Notes under the pieces: model-generated
The model's database searches: none
The model's input: the letters and a program-made list of their open reading frames with translations, nothing else
Told to the model about the DNA's origin: nothing
In this document: positions 8,439 to 16,747 of the stretch, one piece after another
How the letters are laid out: each line of letters opens with the position of its first letter
Numbering within the stretch: position 1 is the stretch's first letter
Position numbers and translations under genes: made by a program
Assembly (NCBI GenBank): GCA_016928865.1
Contig: JAFGJX010000110.1
Location: forward strand, 1 to 41,341
DNA from: Spirochaetota bacterium
Lineage (GTDB): Bacteria > Spirochaetota > UBA4802 > UBA5550
Reading direction: 5' to 3'
Length of the DNA stretch: 41,341 bases

Positions 8439-9304
8439 TCGGCTTTTTCTTCCTCAAATATTTTAAACAGATCGCTGTCAAGGTCTTTCTTTATGACAAA
8501 CACGTCTTCCACGAGATTATAGTCGATGACCGGCTTCACGATGGCCCGCTGATACGCGCTCGATTCAAGCGCGTACGACTTGATGACGGACCCGACAATG
8601 ATGCCGGGCGGGAACACGCCGCCCTGCCCCGACGTTATCACCACGTCGCCGAAAGTAATGAACGCGGCCCGGCTGATGTAATCCATCTTGCACAGGTTGG
8701 AATTACCCGAATAGCCGCACAGCAGGCCCGGGAAGCGGCTCTCCTGGAGCTTCACGCCGATCCGGACCGCCGGGGAGATAATGGGCGCGATTCTCGACAG
8801 GCCTCCACGAACCTCCATGACAGTGCCCACGACGGCCAGCTGGCCGCCCTGATAGGCGATGACCGGCATGTTCACCCTGATGCCGTCACCGGAGCCCTTG
8901 TTTATCACAATGGTGCGGAACCAGTTGTCCGGGTCCTTCGATATGATCGACGCGGGTATCGATTTGAACTCGACCCGCTCCTGCATGGCAAGAAGATCCC
9001 TGAGGCGCTTGTTCTCCCTCTTGATCTCGCTCATCTCTTCGATCATCGATTCGTACTTCTGGAGCTTCGCGCGGGTCATCTTGAGCTCGTCGCGCACCTC
9101 GGTCAGTTCGGTAAACCCCGCCCATATCCTTGATATGCCCCCCTGTATGCCGTCGTACGCCTTCTGGAACGGCGACACAAGGGCGCTGACGATACCTTCG
9201 GCAGTAAGGGTAAACGTGCTGGATTGTACTGAAAGGGAAATTATGCAGAATAGCGTAAAGGAGATAAACGCCACGATGCTTTTATGTCGGATGATAAATT
9301 CCAC
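8435..9304 (-). CDS. mreC: Rod shape-determining protein MreC
   Basis: Bitopic scaffold that links MreB filaments to the periplasmic wall enzymes. After a membrane helix at roughly residues 8-27 comes a coiled coil ('ELTEVRDELKMTRAKLQKYESMIEEMSEIKRENKRLRDLL') and the beta-rich MreC core, with typical 'VINKGSGDGIRVNMPVI' and 'GDVVITSGQGGVFPPGIIVG' segments. The open frame extends to a TTG at 9337, but the GTG at 9304 has a GAGA-type ribosome-binding site 8 bases upstream and gives the usual short cytoplasmic N-terminus, so I prefer it. The intergenic region before it carries a GC-rich hairpin. Confidence 0.93.
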   Translation of the reverse strand: MEFIIRHKSIVAFISFTLFCIISLSVQSSTFTLTAEGIVSALVSPFQKAYDGIQGGISRIWAGFTELTEVRDELKMTRAKLQKYESMIEEMSEIKRENKRLRDLLAMQERVEFKSIPASIISKDPDNWFRTIVINKGSGDGIRVNMPVIAYQGGQLAVVGTVMEVRGGLSRIAPIISPAVRIGVKLQESRFPGLLCGYSGNSNLCKMDYISRAAFITFGDVVITSGQGGVFPPGIIVGSVIKSYALESSAYQRAIVKPVIDYNLVEDVFVIKKDLDSDLFKIFEEEKAE

Positions 9305-9351
9305 GTATAACAGTTCTCTGCTGAATCCGGCATTCAATTGCCAGTTATTTC

Positions 9352-9375
9352 ACCCCCTCCCGCCAGGGGAGAGGG
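9352..9375. repeat. GC-rich imperfect palindrome between mreB and mreC
   Basis: A C-run followed by CCCGCC, then AGGGGAGAGGG, folds into a short GC hairpin in the roughly 100-base gap between mreB and the mreC start. It resembles the C/G-run palindromes found at 10488 and 20669-20778 and could set relative expression or mRNA stability inside the operon. No T-run follows. Confidence 0.4.
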
Positions 9376-9406
9376 AACAGGACACTGAAACGCGGCGCAT
9401 GCGCGC

Positions 9407-10432
9407 CTATTTCAGATTCGCCCGGTAGAGGTGCTTGATCTCCTCGAGGAACTTCCCCGCGCCGAGAACCACGCAGGTCAGCGGGTTCTCGGCCAGGATG
9501 ACCGGCACGCCCGTCTCCTTGCTGATGAACTTGTCCAGCCCCTTCAGGAGGGACCCGCCGCCGGTCATAACGATCCCGCGCTCGACGATGTCCGCGGCAA
9601 GCTCCGGCGGGGTCTTCTCGAGCGCGTGCTTGATGCCGTCGAGCACCTGGTCAACCGGCTCCTTCAGGGACTTGCGAATCTCCGACGAATCTATCTCCAG
9701 GGTGCGGGGAAGGCCTGATATCGCGTCCCGCCCCTTCAACTCCATCGTCTCGATCTTTTTCTCCGGGAACGCGTTGCCGAGCCTGAATTTCACTTCCTCG
9801 GCCATGCGCTCGCCGATGACCAGGTTGTACTGCGTCCGCATGTACTTGATGATGGCGTCGTCGAACTCGTCGCCGGCGATCCGGAGCGAATCCGCGATGA
9901 CCATTCCGCCCAGGGAGATGACCGCTATCTCGGTGGTACCGCCGCCGATATCAACCACCATGTGCCCGGCCGGCTCATGGATGGGGATGTTCGCGCCGAT
10001 GGCCGCGGCCAGTGCCTCTTCGATGAGGAATATCTCGCGCGCGCCGGCCTGTTCGGCAGATTCGCGCACCGCGCGCTTCTCAACCTCGGTAATTCCCGAC
10101 GGAACGCCGATTACGACCCGGGGCCGCACCAGCGTTTTCCGCTTGTGCACCTTTGTGATAAAATACCTGATCATCTTTTCAACCGTCTCGAAGTCGGCGA
10201 TAACGCCGTCTTTCATGGGCCGTATGGCGACGATGTCGCCGGGGGTCCTGCCCAGCATTCGTTTCGCTTCATGACCCACGGCAAGGACCTTCCCGGTGCT
10301 GGTCTGGACCGCCACGACCGACGGCTCAGAAAGCACAATACCCTGTCCTTTCACATGGACCAGGGTATTGGCGGTACCAAGATCGATGCCCATATCGTTT
10401 GAAAACATTCCATACAGCGAATCAAAAACCAT
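9407..10432 (-). CDS. mreB: Rod shape-determining protein MreB (bacterial actin)
   Basis: Cytoskeletal ATPase that organises lateral wall synthesis. The actin-fold signatures are clear: phosphate-1 '[11 protein letters not shown]' near residue 14, '[17 protein letters not shown]', '[14 protein letters not shown]', phosphate-2 '[15 protein letters not shown]', and adenosine loop '[15 protein letters not shown]'. Length 341 residues, as usual. The ATG at 10432 is chosen because AGAGGAG lies 8 bases upstream; a longer open frame to 10534 has no such site and would encode a proline run. It is the first gene of the mreBCD-mrdA-rodA operon, with a promoter at 10572-10599 and a structured leader. 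Confidence 0.97.
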   Translation of the reverse strand: MVFDSLYGMFSNDMGIDLGTANTLVHVKGQGIVLSEPSVVAVQTSTGKVLAVGHEAKRMLGRTPGDIVAIRPMKDGVIADFETVEKMIRYFITKVHKRKTLVRPRVVIGVPSGITEVEKRAVRESAEQAGAREIFLIEEALAAAIGANIPIHEPAGHMVVDIGGGTTEIAVISLGGMVIADSLRIAGDEFDDAIIKYMRTQYNLVIGERMAEEVKFRLGNAFPEKKIETMELKGRDAISGLPRTLEIDSSEIRKSLKEPVDQVLDGIKHALEKTPPELAADIVERGIVMTGGGSLLKGLDKFISKETGVPVILAENPLTCVVLGAGKFLEEIKHLYRANLK

Positions 10433-10481
10433 GTATGTACTCCTCTGGCTGTTTGCGAACAATTTTTTCCATTCTAATAAA

Positions 10482-10512
10482 CAAAAGCCCCCGCGCGGGG
10501 GTGGGGGGGGTC
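10482..10512 (-). promoter_or_regulatory. GC hairpin with T-rich tail in the mreB leader (candidate attenuator or terminator)
   Basis: On the minus strand a run of eight C (10503-10510) is followed by CCCCC-GCGC-GGGGG (10488-10501) and then C-TTTTGTTT. This has the form of an intrinsic terminator. It lies between the putative mreB promoter and the mreB start. The eight-C run could pair with the GGGGG arm and so compete with the hairpin. Confidence 0.45.
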
Positions 10513-10571
10513 GATGGATAACCCCAGCTGGCATCAGGCTGCCGGATTAAAATCTTAAAATACCCGGCTTT

Positions 10572-10599
10572 TTACTACAATAAGCTTTATTTTTGTCAA
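10572..10599 (-). promoter_or_regulatory. Sigma-70 promoter for mreB
   Basis: On the minus strand TTGACA (10594-10599) and TAGTAA (10572-10577) are separated by 16 bases in an AT-rich gap downstream of the TPR gene. Transcription would begin near 10565, leaving a leader of about 130 nt before the mreB ATG. Confidence 0.65.
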
Positions 10600-10644
10600 G
10601 TGATTATCGTTATTTTTAAAATAATATCGCACAGCGCGGCAGGG

Positions 10645-11643
10645 CTACATGGTGCGCATCAACTCCTTCGCCTCAACATTCATTCCATCAGTCGTCAGGA
10701 CCTCGCTCCATATCGCCCGCGCCTTTTCCTTCTCGCCCATCGCCGAATAGTTTTTGCCGATCCATATTTTCGGGACGGCGTCCCTGGCGTCTATCTTCAA
10801 AGCAAGGGAAAACTGATCGAGGGACTCCCGGTACAGTGTCTGGTTGAAATAAATCTTTCCCAGATTGATATGCACCAGCTTGCGCACCCGCTCGTCCGAT
10901 GTGCGGGCGAGGACATTCTTATAGCTTACAATGGCCCCCGTGTATTTTTTCGCCATGCGCTCGGCCGTTGCGTAAAAGAGAAGCCCCTGCATGCTATCCT
11001 GCACCATGCCGTATTCAGAAAGGTATTTCAGGCCGTAATCCTCGCGCCTGTTGGCAATATTGACCGCGGAATAGAAGCGGATATTCTCGACATCCTTCTG
11101 TTTTATCGATTCACCCGTATTTTCTATCATGAGGAATATCTCGGCCGGAGAGTAATATTCGGTGTACAGGGCCGCTTTTGCGAGCATGAAGCTCCTGGCA
11201 TCATCGAGGGCCCCATCCTCCAGTGCCGCCCCTTTCTTTATGTCCTTGATGGCCTTTAAAAACTCGGCCTTTGCTTCCCTGCCTACCTCAGAAACACGGT
11301 CATTGATATACAGGTCGGAAAAACCGCCGGGCAGGAAGGTTTCGCCTAAAAGATAATGCAGTTCACCAGAGACGAAGAAGGTCCCGGGATCGGTCATACG
11401 CTCCATTTTTAAGCGTTCGTAGGCTTCAGACAATGCGATAATGGCTTCACGCCGCTTATCAACATTCTGTATATGCCGAACTGTCGCGATCTTCTTATCC
11501 AGCTTGCTCTGGTTATATTTCCAGAACGCCAGATAGTGCTGATACCTCACGCCGATAAACACGGCGGACGAGACAATCAGGACAGCGCCGAGAAACTTGT
11601 ATATCCCGGTACTCTTCTTTCTGCTCTTGTACCTGTCGTACAT
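10645..11643 (-). CDS. Membrane-anchored TPR protein
   Basis: A 332-residue protein with a basic N-terminus, one membrane helix at about residues 16-33, and a helical body with tetratricopeptide-like repeats. The clearest repeats are near the C-terminus ('AIVSYKNVLARTSDERVRKLVHINLGKIYFNQTLYRESLDQFSLALKID' region, about residues 237-285, then 'AVPKIWIGKNYSAMGEKEKARAIW'). It probably scaffolds an envelope complex, but no partner is shown by the sequence. It starts one base after the preceding anchored-protein gene, so the two are likely co-expressed and possibly partners. Confidence 0.7.
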   Translation of the reverse strand: MYDRYKSRKKSTGIYKFLGAVLIVSSAVFIGVRYQHYLAFWKYNQSKLDKKIATVRHIQNVDKRREAIIALSEAYERLKMERMTDPGTFFVSGELHYLLGETFLPGGFSDLYINDRVSEVGREAKAEFLKAIKDIKKGAALEDGALDDARSFMLAKAALYTEYYSPAEIFLMIENTGESIKQKDVENIRFYSAVNIANRREDYGLKYLSEYGMVQDSMQGLLFYATAERMAKKYTGAIVSYKNVLARTSDERVRKLVHINLGKIYFNQTLYRESLDQFSLALKIDARDAVPKIWIGKNYSAMGEKEKARAIWSEVLTTDGMNVEAKELMRTM

Positions 11644-11644
11644 C

Positions 11645-12277
11645 TTATGCGGAACTCCTCAGGTATTCCTGATACGCGTCATCGACCATGCCGATCAGGC
11701 CGCTTCCCGGCTCAACGATAAACAGCTTGACCGCCTTGCTCCCGTGGAGAAAAAGGGCGAAATGCCTGCTCCCCGGCCTGAGGTCGCGCACCCGGTGAAA
11801 ATCGTAACGGTACAGCTTTTTCCCCATGGAAAAGGTGATCCCGCCCTTTTCTACCGCAAGGGTCCCGCTGCCGATACGCTTGATATGTTTATACCCCTTG
11901 AGGGTCGGATCGATGCTTCCCGATTCATTGCTGTAATCAATTATATGAGAGCTGTCTTCAAACAAGACCGCCTGAAGGGCTGTTGGCCCGCCGGAGCCCT
12001 TCCCTTTACCCGCCGCGCCTCCCGGGGTACGGGCTGCGGCGCCCTCCCGTGCGTTCACTGAACGATTCGCGCGCCCCTCATTCTCCCGTACAGGGGCGTC
12101 CTGAGCGGACACGGGCGCACGCCGCGTATAGCGCTCAGGACGCACATGCTCTTCCCGGCGCTTTTTAGAGTCCAGTATGATCGAATACAGGAAGATAAGG
12201 ATCCCGAGCAGGATAAGGGCTGATGAAAGGTATACCATAGCGTACCAGGCTGACGGACTCTGAACAGATTTCGCCAT
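11645..12277 (-). CDS. Membrane-anchored protein of unknown function
   Basis: A 210-residue protein with one membrane helix (about residues 13-32), a long basic, Ala/Gly/Arg-rich linker (35-95) and a C-terminal globular domain (about 100-205) of short beta strands ('GSGTLAVEKGGITFSMGKKLYRYDFHRVRDLRPGSRHFALFL' region) that looks like a PH-like or small beta-barrel fold. No family is recognised. It lies between an RlmI-like methyltransferase and the TPR gene, with a one-base gap to the latter, implying a shared transcript. Confidence 0.6.
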   Translation of the reverse strand: MAKSVQSPSAWYAMVYLSSALILLGILIFLYSIILDSKKRREEHVRPERYTRRAPVSAQDAPVRENEGRANRSVNAREGAAARTPGGAAGKGKGSGGPTALQAVLFEDSSHIIDYSNESGSIDPTLKGYKHIKRIGSGTLAVEKGGITFSMGKKLYRYDFHRVRDLRPGSRHFALFLHGSKAVKLFIVEPGSGLIGMVDDAYQEYLRSSA

Positions 12278-12303
12278 AATCTTTCATACTGAAACAGCGG
12301 CTG

Positions 12304-13260
12304 TCAAGAGTTTTTTATGTTCCACAGGCCGGCCTTCAGGTAGGGATTGCCGGCATGCGTGAAATCAGACGATTCATTTGCAAAGAACTCCAGGCGCCAG
12401 CCCTCCGGATGGTACGAGAGATATTCTTCCCTGGATATCGAATAGGAGTTTATCGAGGTGAAGGCAAGGCCCGACGGCACGAGCGCCGAAACGAGCGCGA
12501 GCGAATCCCTGTAGTTCTTTTTCGTCGAAAAGGTCCTCTTCCGGTTCCTTGAAAAGGTCGGCGGGTCGAAAATCACAAAGGAAAAGGCCTTTCCCTGCCG
12601 GCGAAAACGCCTGATCCACTCCAGTGAATCGCCATAGACAAAATCCCGTTCATCGATCCGCAGACCGTTCAGACGGTAGTTTGTCTTCGCCCGTTCCAGC
12701 ACCCCTTTTGAAAGGTCCACGTTTGTGGCTCCCGTGATCCCATGGATGAGCGCGTGAACGGAAAACAGGGCGGTATAGCTGAAAAGATTGAGCATGATAT
12801 CGTTCCGGGAATAGTACGGAGCGAGGCGGTTCCGCACCTCCCGCATATCCAGGAAGATCCCGGTATTCTGCCCCTTCAGCAGGTCCACCGCGACCAGCAC
12901 GCCATTCTGCCGCACCGTGCAGGAATCGGGGGGGAGCGATCCTGAAAGGAGAACGCTCCTGGCCGCCCCGGCAATGTCACCGGCGCCGGATGGCCTGTTC
13001 CTGTCCTTCAATAAAATGCCCTTCGGCGGGGCGGGGAGCATAGGCAGCGCGGCTTCGATGGCGCGAAGAATCTCGCCACCACGGGAATGAAGGCGCGGCT
13101 CGTAATACTGGACCAGGAGATACTCATCGTACCGGTCTATGCAGAGCCCGGGCACGCCGTCTCCTTCACTGTTAAAAATACGGCAGCAGTTCGTTCCAGG
13201 ATCTTCGAATAGCTTTGTGCGTCTGGAGATGGCCTTTATGAGGAGGGATTGTATCTGCAT
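12304..13260 (-). CDS. RlmI-like class I SAM-dependent RNA methyltransferase, lacking the PUA domain
   Basis: The family methylates cytosine C5 in 23S rRNA. The central region has 'EGDGVPGLCIDRYDEYLLVQYY' and 'GQNTGIFLDMREVRNRLAPY', the SAM-binding motif 'MLNLFSYTALFSVHAL', and the catalytic-type 'VIFDPPTFSRNRK', all as in RlmI/RlmK. RlmI is about 396 residues and starts with an RNA-binding PUA domain; this protein is 318 residues and begins just after where that domain would end. The substrate is therefore uncertain. It begins about 10 bases after the aldolase gene in a minus-strand run. Confidence 0.8.
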   Translation of the reverse strand: MQIQSLLIKAISRRTKLFEDPGTNCCRIFNSEGDGVPGLCIDRYDEYLLVQYYEPRLHSRGGEILRAIEAALPMLPAPPKGILLKDRNRPSGAGDIAGAARSVLLSGSLPPDSCTVRQNGVLVAVDLLKGQNTGIFLDMREVRNRLAPYYSRNDIMLNLFSYTALFSVHALIHGITGATNVDLSKGVLERAKTNYRLNGLRIDERDFVYGDSLEWIRRFRRQGKAFSFVIFDPPTFSRNRKRTFSTKKNYRDSLALVSALVPSGLAFTSINSYSISREEYLSYHPEGWRLEFFANESSDFTHAGNPYLKAGLWNIKNS

Positions 13261-13270
13261 TCCGCGTGCG

Positions 13271-13903
13271 CTACGCCAGCGCTGACATGACGCTCTTCAT
13301 CCTTTCTTCAAGGGCATCATAGTCGCCTTTCATCACCAGAGCGCTATCGACGACATACGACATGCCCACCGCGATGACCCGCTCCTGCTTCAGATAGTCG
13401 AGATAGTTGTCCCTGTTTACGCCGCCGGTGGGCACCAGGTGGAAGTTTCTGCTCCTGAAGGGCGCGGACACCGCCTTGATGTACTCAACCCCGCCCAGCA
13501 GGGACGCGGGGAATAATTTTATCAGATCGCATGCCGCGAGGGCTGCGTTCAGCTCAGATGGCGTTGCAACGCCCGGCATGAAGGGCATTCCCCGTTCATC
13601 AGCGTATTCAAGGAGGGCCAGATCCAGGCCGGGAGCGACGCAGAAGGCGGCGCCGGCATCGCGCGCCTTCGCAAGCGCGTCCCTGGAAAGCACGCTGCCC
13701 GCGCCCACGGTAAGCGCGGGGAATTCACTGCTTACCGCGCGGATATTCTCAATCGCGCTTTCGGTCCGAAGGGTTATCTCGAGAATGCTGATGGAATTTT
13801 TAACAAGAAGCCCCGCGGTTTTCAGCGCGGATTCCCGGTCGTCAAACTGCGCAACCGGTATGACCCGGTTGGTTTTAAAAATTGATACAAGATCCACGGC
13901 CAC
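13271..13903 (-). CDS. eda: KDPG/KHG aldolase
   Basis: Class I aldolase cleaving 2-keto-3-deoxy-6-phosphogluconate (Entner-Doudoroff pathway) and/or 4-hydroxy-2-oxoglutarate. The active-site residues are present: Glu 42 and Arg 46 in 'LEITLR', the Schiff-base Lys 129 in 'DLIKLFPAS', phosphate-binding 'PTGGV', and 'PGVATPSE'. Length 210 residues, standard. No other Entner-Doudoroff gene is nearby, so its role could be dissimilation of sugar acids or simply pyruvate chemistry. It sits between a VOC protein and an rRNA methyltransferase in a five-gene minus-strand run. Confidence 0.9.
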   Translation of the reverse strand: MAVDLVSIFKTNRVIPVAQFDDRESALKTAGLLVKNSISILEITLRTESAIENIRAVSSEFPALTVGAGSVLSRDALAKARDAGAAFCVAPGLDLALLEYADERGMPFMPGVATPSELNAALAACDLIKLFPASLLGGVEYIKAVSAPFRSRNFHLVPTGGVNRDNYLDYLKQERVIAVGMSYVVDSALVMKGDYDALEERMKSVMSALA

Positions 13904-13927
13904 CGGCGCGCACCCCGCGTGGAAGCC

Positions 13928-14299
13928 CTAACCCACCAGCGGGTAGGACAGTTCTATCTGGTTTTTATCCGGATCGAGAAAGACGACCGTCTTCCCCTTG
14001 CGGATATTTTCAGGACCGAAGACGATTTCAATCTCGCGATCCTGGATCTCCTCCACCGCGTCTTCAAAATCCTCTTCATCCACATACAGTGAAATCCGCG
14101 TCTTTGAATTGTCCGCGTTTTTGAATCCCGGCACTTCATACAGGCCGATGGTAACGTCGGCGACGCGCATGAACGTCAGACCCGGGCCGCTGGCCTTGTC
14201 GATCGTGTCAAAATCGAACAATTCCTTATAAAACTTTACCGACTCTTCCAGGTTGGACACGGTAATCCCTATATGATTTATGCTTTCTATGACTATCAT
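13928..14299 (-). CDS. VOC (glyoxalase-like) family protein
   Basis: A 123-residue protein with the two beta-alpha-beta-beta-beta modules of the vicinal oxygen chelate fold. It begins 'SINHIGITVSNLEESVKFYKELFDF' and ends 'VVFLDPDKNQIELSYP', both family hallmarks; His 8 and Glu near 117 are positioned as metal ligands. The closest functional subfamilies include glyoxalase I and methylmalonyl-CoA epimerase, but size and motifs do not decide. First gene of the run to the TPR gene; AGAGG lies 6 bases before the ATG. Confidence 0.8.
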   Translation of the reverse strand: MIVIESINHIGITVSNLEESVKFYKELFDFDTIDKASGPGLTFMRVADVTIGLYEVPGFKNADNSKTRISLYVDEEDFEDAVEEIQDREIEIVFGPENIRKGKTVVFLDPDKNQIELSYPLVG

Positions 14300-14373
14300 C
14301 AGTACCTCTGTCAGTGATTATTCTTTCCCGGCACGCTTCCCGGCATCATAGGCTCCGTAACCCCGGGGACATT

Positions 14374-14396
14374 TAAAAGGCGGGAATGATCCCGCC
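14374..14396 (-). terminator. Intrinsic terminator of the sulfotransferase operon
   Basis: On the minus strand GGCGGGA, a 4-base loop and TCCCGCC are followed directly by TTTTAAAT. It lies about 70 bases after the stop codon of the exported-protein gene and upstream of the VOC gene, separating two minus-strand transcription units. Confidence 0.8.
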
Positions 14397-14465
14397 GTTT
14401 GACTATATACTTCAAACGAGGCGGATTATGTCAATCAATATAACGCAGCCCGGCAGAAAAAATAT

Positions 14466-15044
14466 TTACCGGCCCGGCTTTTTTTCTCCGTTCCCGTATA
14501 CGAGCGTCACCTTCTCGAGCCAGAGGTGCAGAGTATCGCCCCGCCTGTCCCAGTCAAGCTTGAATTTTCTGACCTTCCCGGTAACCGCGACCGTCCTCCC
14601 CGAACGCCACCACTCCTTGATGGACGCATAATCGGTGCCGGGTAAGGCCGCTACCGACTCCTCCTCCAGGTCTCCGTGTATATAGAGCCACTGGCAGGAC
14701 GGGAAGATGCAGACCACGGTCTTCTCGTACACCCCTTCAGGGGACGAGAGCATGAAATCATGCCCGGTGGTGATCTCTTTCCCGACAAGCTTGACCAGGA
14801 ACCGCCAGAGCCTGCCCTCGTGATATCTGCGGCTCCCGAACAGCCCCTCGCTCCACTTGGTATAATGCGCCTCGAGATTGAAAAAATTTTTTTCCCCCTC
14901 CGTGAGCTCGCGCGCAAAAAGCCGGGCACCGCCCGGGCAGGCAGGGCCCTGGCGGGCGTTCCACCCGCCAGCGGCGCAGACCATGGCAGCCGCTATCAGT
15001 ACGGGCGCCGCGGCCCGTATCATGCCGAAGCGATCGGGCATCAT
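14466..15044 (-). CDS. Exported protein of unknown function
   Basis: A 192-residue protein with an N-terminal hydrophobic signal (about residues 9-27, small residues at AAG). The rest is soluble, with conserved-looking features 'VAVTGKVRKFKLDWDRRGDTLHLWLEKVTLVYG' near the C-terminus that resemble an OB-fold-like nucleic-acid- or ligand-binding barrel. Three Cys residues lie in the mature part, two of them close together (VVCIFPSC). No family is recognised. Its ATG lies three bases after the DUF3467 stop codon, so these are co-expressed. Confidence 0.6.
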   Translation of the reverse strand: MMPDRFGMIRAAAPVLIAAAMVCAAGGWNARQGPACPGGARLFARELTEGEKNFFNLEAHYTKWSEGLFGSRRYHEGRLWRFLVKLVGKEITTGHDFMLSSPEGVYEKTVVCIFPSCQWLYIHGDLEEESVAALPGTDYASIKEWWRSGRTVAVTGKVRKFKLDWDRRGDTLHLWLEKVTLVYGNGEKKPGR

Positions 15045-15047
15045 GGC

Positions 15048-15347
15048 TTACTGTACGCTCCCGCCGTTGTCAGTTCTGGCGTGCATGTCAATCGAGCCGA
15101 AGCGCTCCTCGTACTCCCTGATATTCTGGCCAAGCGCCGTCAAAAACCGCTTTGCGTGTCCCGGCGTTACGAGCACCCGGGTCATGAGCTTGCCAAACCC
15201 CGGCGGCGGCGCCGGGTGCACGAAGATGAAATCGAACACAAATTCCTCGGGCGAATGGCTGATATTCGAATAATTTGTGAATATTCCCCCTGCGACGTTC
15301 TCATCGACCTTGACTTCTATCTTGATGTCCTTTTCTTTCTGCTGCAT
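15048..15347 (-). CDS. DUF3467 family protein
   Basis: A 99-residue protein matching DUF3467: 'ANYSNISHSPEEFVFDFIF'-type core (here GIFTNYSNISHSPEEFVFDF), then 'RVLVTPGHAKRFLTALGQNIREYEERFG'. The family is small, soluble and of unknown function, widespread in bacteria and archaea. It is placed between a sulfotransferase and an exported protein on the same strand; the context does not reveal its job. Confidence 0.85.
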   Translation of the reverse strand: MQQKEKDIKIEVKVDENVAGGIFTNYSNISHSPEEFVFDFIFVHPAPPPGFGKLMTRVLVTPGHAKRFLTALGQNIREYEERFGSIDMHARTDNGGSVQ

Positions 15348-15384
15348 ATTCCTCTCCTTGCCTGATAGTACGATGACGCCGGGG

Positions 15385-16518
15385 TCATCGCTTCAAACCG
15401 TATTCATCGAACATATCCTTCAGCTCGCGGTAGACCCAATCGCGTTCTATCCCGTATTCTTCCAGTGAGTAGCTGTGATTGCTCCTGAAATTATTATTTT
15501 TGACGCTCTCCCTGTCAAGCCTATCCGCGAATGCCGGACCCAGGGTGATGCCGAAGGTGCGATAGATGCGCTTTACGACGCCGGCCGGGTTCCTTTTCAG
15601 GTCATCATAATTGACGGTCATGAGGCGCGAATCCAGGAGGTCACGGTTTGCATTGAAATAACGGAAATAATCGATGCAGAGGCGCGCCCACTCGCGGGAC
15701 TCCTCGGAATTCCTGGGTATATCGGGTGAGTGGACCCTCCACATCGCCGTGAACAGGCCGATGGTGGACGGCAGGGCCTCATAAGGATTCCTGACCAGGT
15801 ACACGACCCGCGCGTCCGGGAAAAGTCCGGTAATGATCTTCATCCGGCTGGAGAAGAGCACGCTCTTGGCGAGGAAAATCCTGTTCCCGCCCCCGGACGC
15901 GTACAGGAAGCGCTTGACGCTTGCCTCGTAGTACCGTGCCAGGGCCTTTCGCTTTCGCTCCCGGAGCCGGTCGCCGAATCTGAGGGCCGGTACCTCGCGA
16001 AAAAACGGGAAGAGCATGTACAGTGCCGGGGTCGCGAAATTAAACAGGAACAGCGCTTCGTCCTCCTCGGTACGCTCGAGACCGATCGAATGTATGCCGT
16101 TCCACCCTCCGAAGAAGCGGCGATCCATCCACGCAAGGCATTTCGAAAAAGGCCTTCCGCAGCACCCGTCTATCTTTCCCAAAAGAGAGAATAACCGGTA
16201 CATGACGATCGAGGGAAAAATCGTCTGATAGAGACTGAAACAGGCAAAGGTCTCCCTGTCAAGGCTGAGGAGCCTGTGGAGAAAAGTGGTGCCGCTGCGC
16301 GGATTGGCGGTAATGATAAGCGGCCGCCGCACCGTCACCTTCCGGTAGCCGGGAAAAAGCAGCTCGTCCAGCAGGCGGCAGAAAGAGTTTAGCAGATAGA
16401 CCGCGGTCACGGCAAACAGCGATATGAAGGTCCAGAGTATCCGCCGCGGCGACCGCCACCTGCGCGAGAAAACGCACTTCAGGGCCTGAAAAAATGTTGA
16501 GAGGTCAACAAATATCAT
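15385..16518 (-). CDS. Sulfotransferase family protein
   Basis: A 377-residue protein that would transfer sulfate from PAPS to an unknown acceptor. The 5'-phosphosulfate loop is 'ITANPRSGTTFLHRLL' near residue 69, and the 3'-phosphate-binding region is 'FPDARVVYLVRNPYEALPS' near residue 230, with 'SVLFSSRMKIITGLF' just before. It has an N-terminal membrane-associated segment ('WTFISLFAVTAVYLLNSF', about 29-46), so it probably works at the inner membrane on a lipid or glycan. No PAPS synthesis gene is in the window. First gene of a three-gene operon. Confidence 0.85.
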   Translation of the reverse strand: MIFVDLSTFFQALKCVFSRRWRSPRRILWTFISLFAVTAVYLLNSFCRLLDELLFPGYRKVTVRRPLIITANPRSGTTFLHRLLSLDRETFACFSLYQTIFPSIVMYRLFSLLGKIDGCCGRPFSKCLAWMDRRFFGGWNGIHSIGLERTEEDEALFLFNFATPALYMLFPFFREVPALRFGDRLRERKRKALARYYEASVKRFLYASGGGNRIFLAKSVLFSSRMKIITGLFPDARVVYLVRNPYEALPSTIGLFTAMWRVHSPDIPRNSEESREWARLCIDYFRYFNANRDLLDSRLMTVNYDDLKRNPAGVVKRIYRTFGITLGPAFADRLDRESVKNNNFRSNHSYSLEEYGIERDWVYRELKDMFDEYGLKR

Positions 16519-16747
16519 CGGTATTTTTTTTCGGCTCGACCCGCCAGCTCGGAGTCGGGCGCCATAATATTAAGGGATTTTAAAAAATAGCCCGGATGAC
16601 AATAAATTCAATAACAATTTTCCCCGGAATCTGAAAAAGCGCACAACCGCCCGATTCACCATGTATGTGACACAATCCTGATCATGAGGCGACGAAGGTC
16701 AGAGTATTTCTTCACATGGCGCGTACATTTCTGTAAAAGCGCCGGCG
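16519..16747. other. Intergenic region between HIT and sulfotransferase genes
   Basis: AT-rich upstream of the sulfotransferase and GC-richer near the HIT stop, where a 12-base palindrome (AGCGCCGGCGCT, 16738-16749) followed by TTTT on the minus strand may be a weak terminator. No open reading frame or convincing promoter is seen. Confidence 0.4.

Noticed and set aside
9435..10274. Plus-strand frame of 279 residues inside mreB
   Set aside because: Shadow of the well-supported mreB gene; Ser/Pro-rich with no domain.
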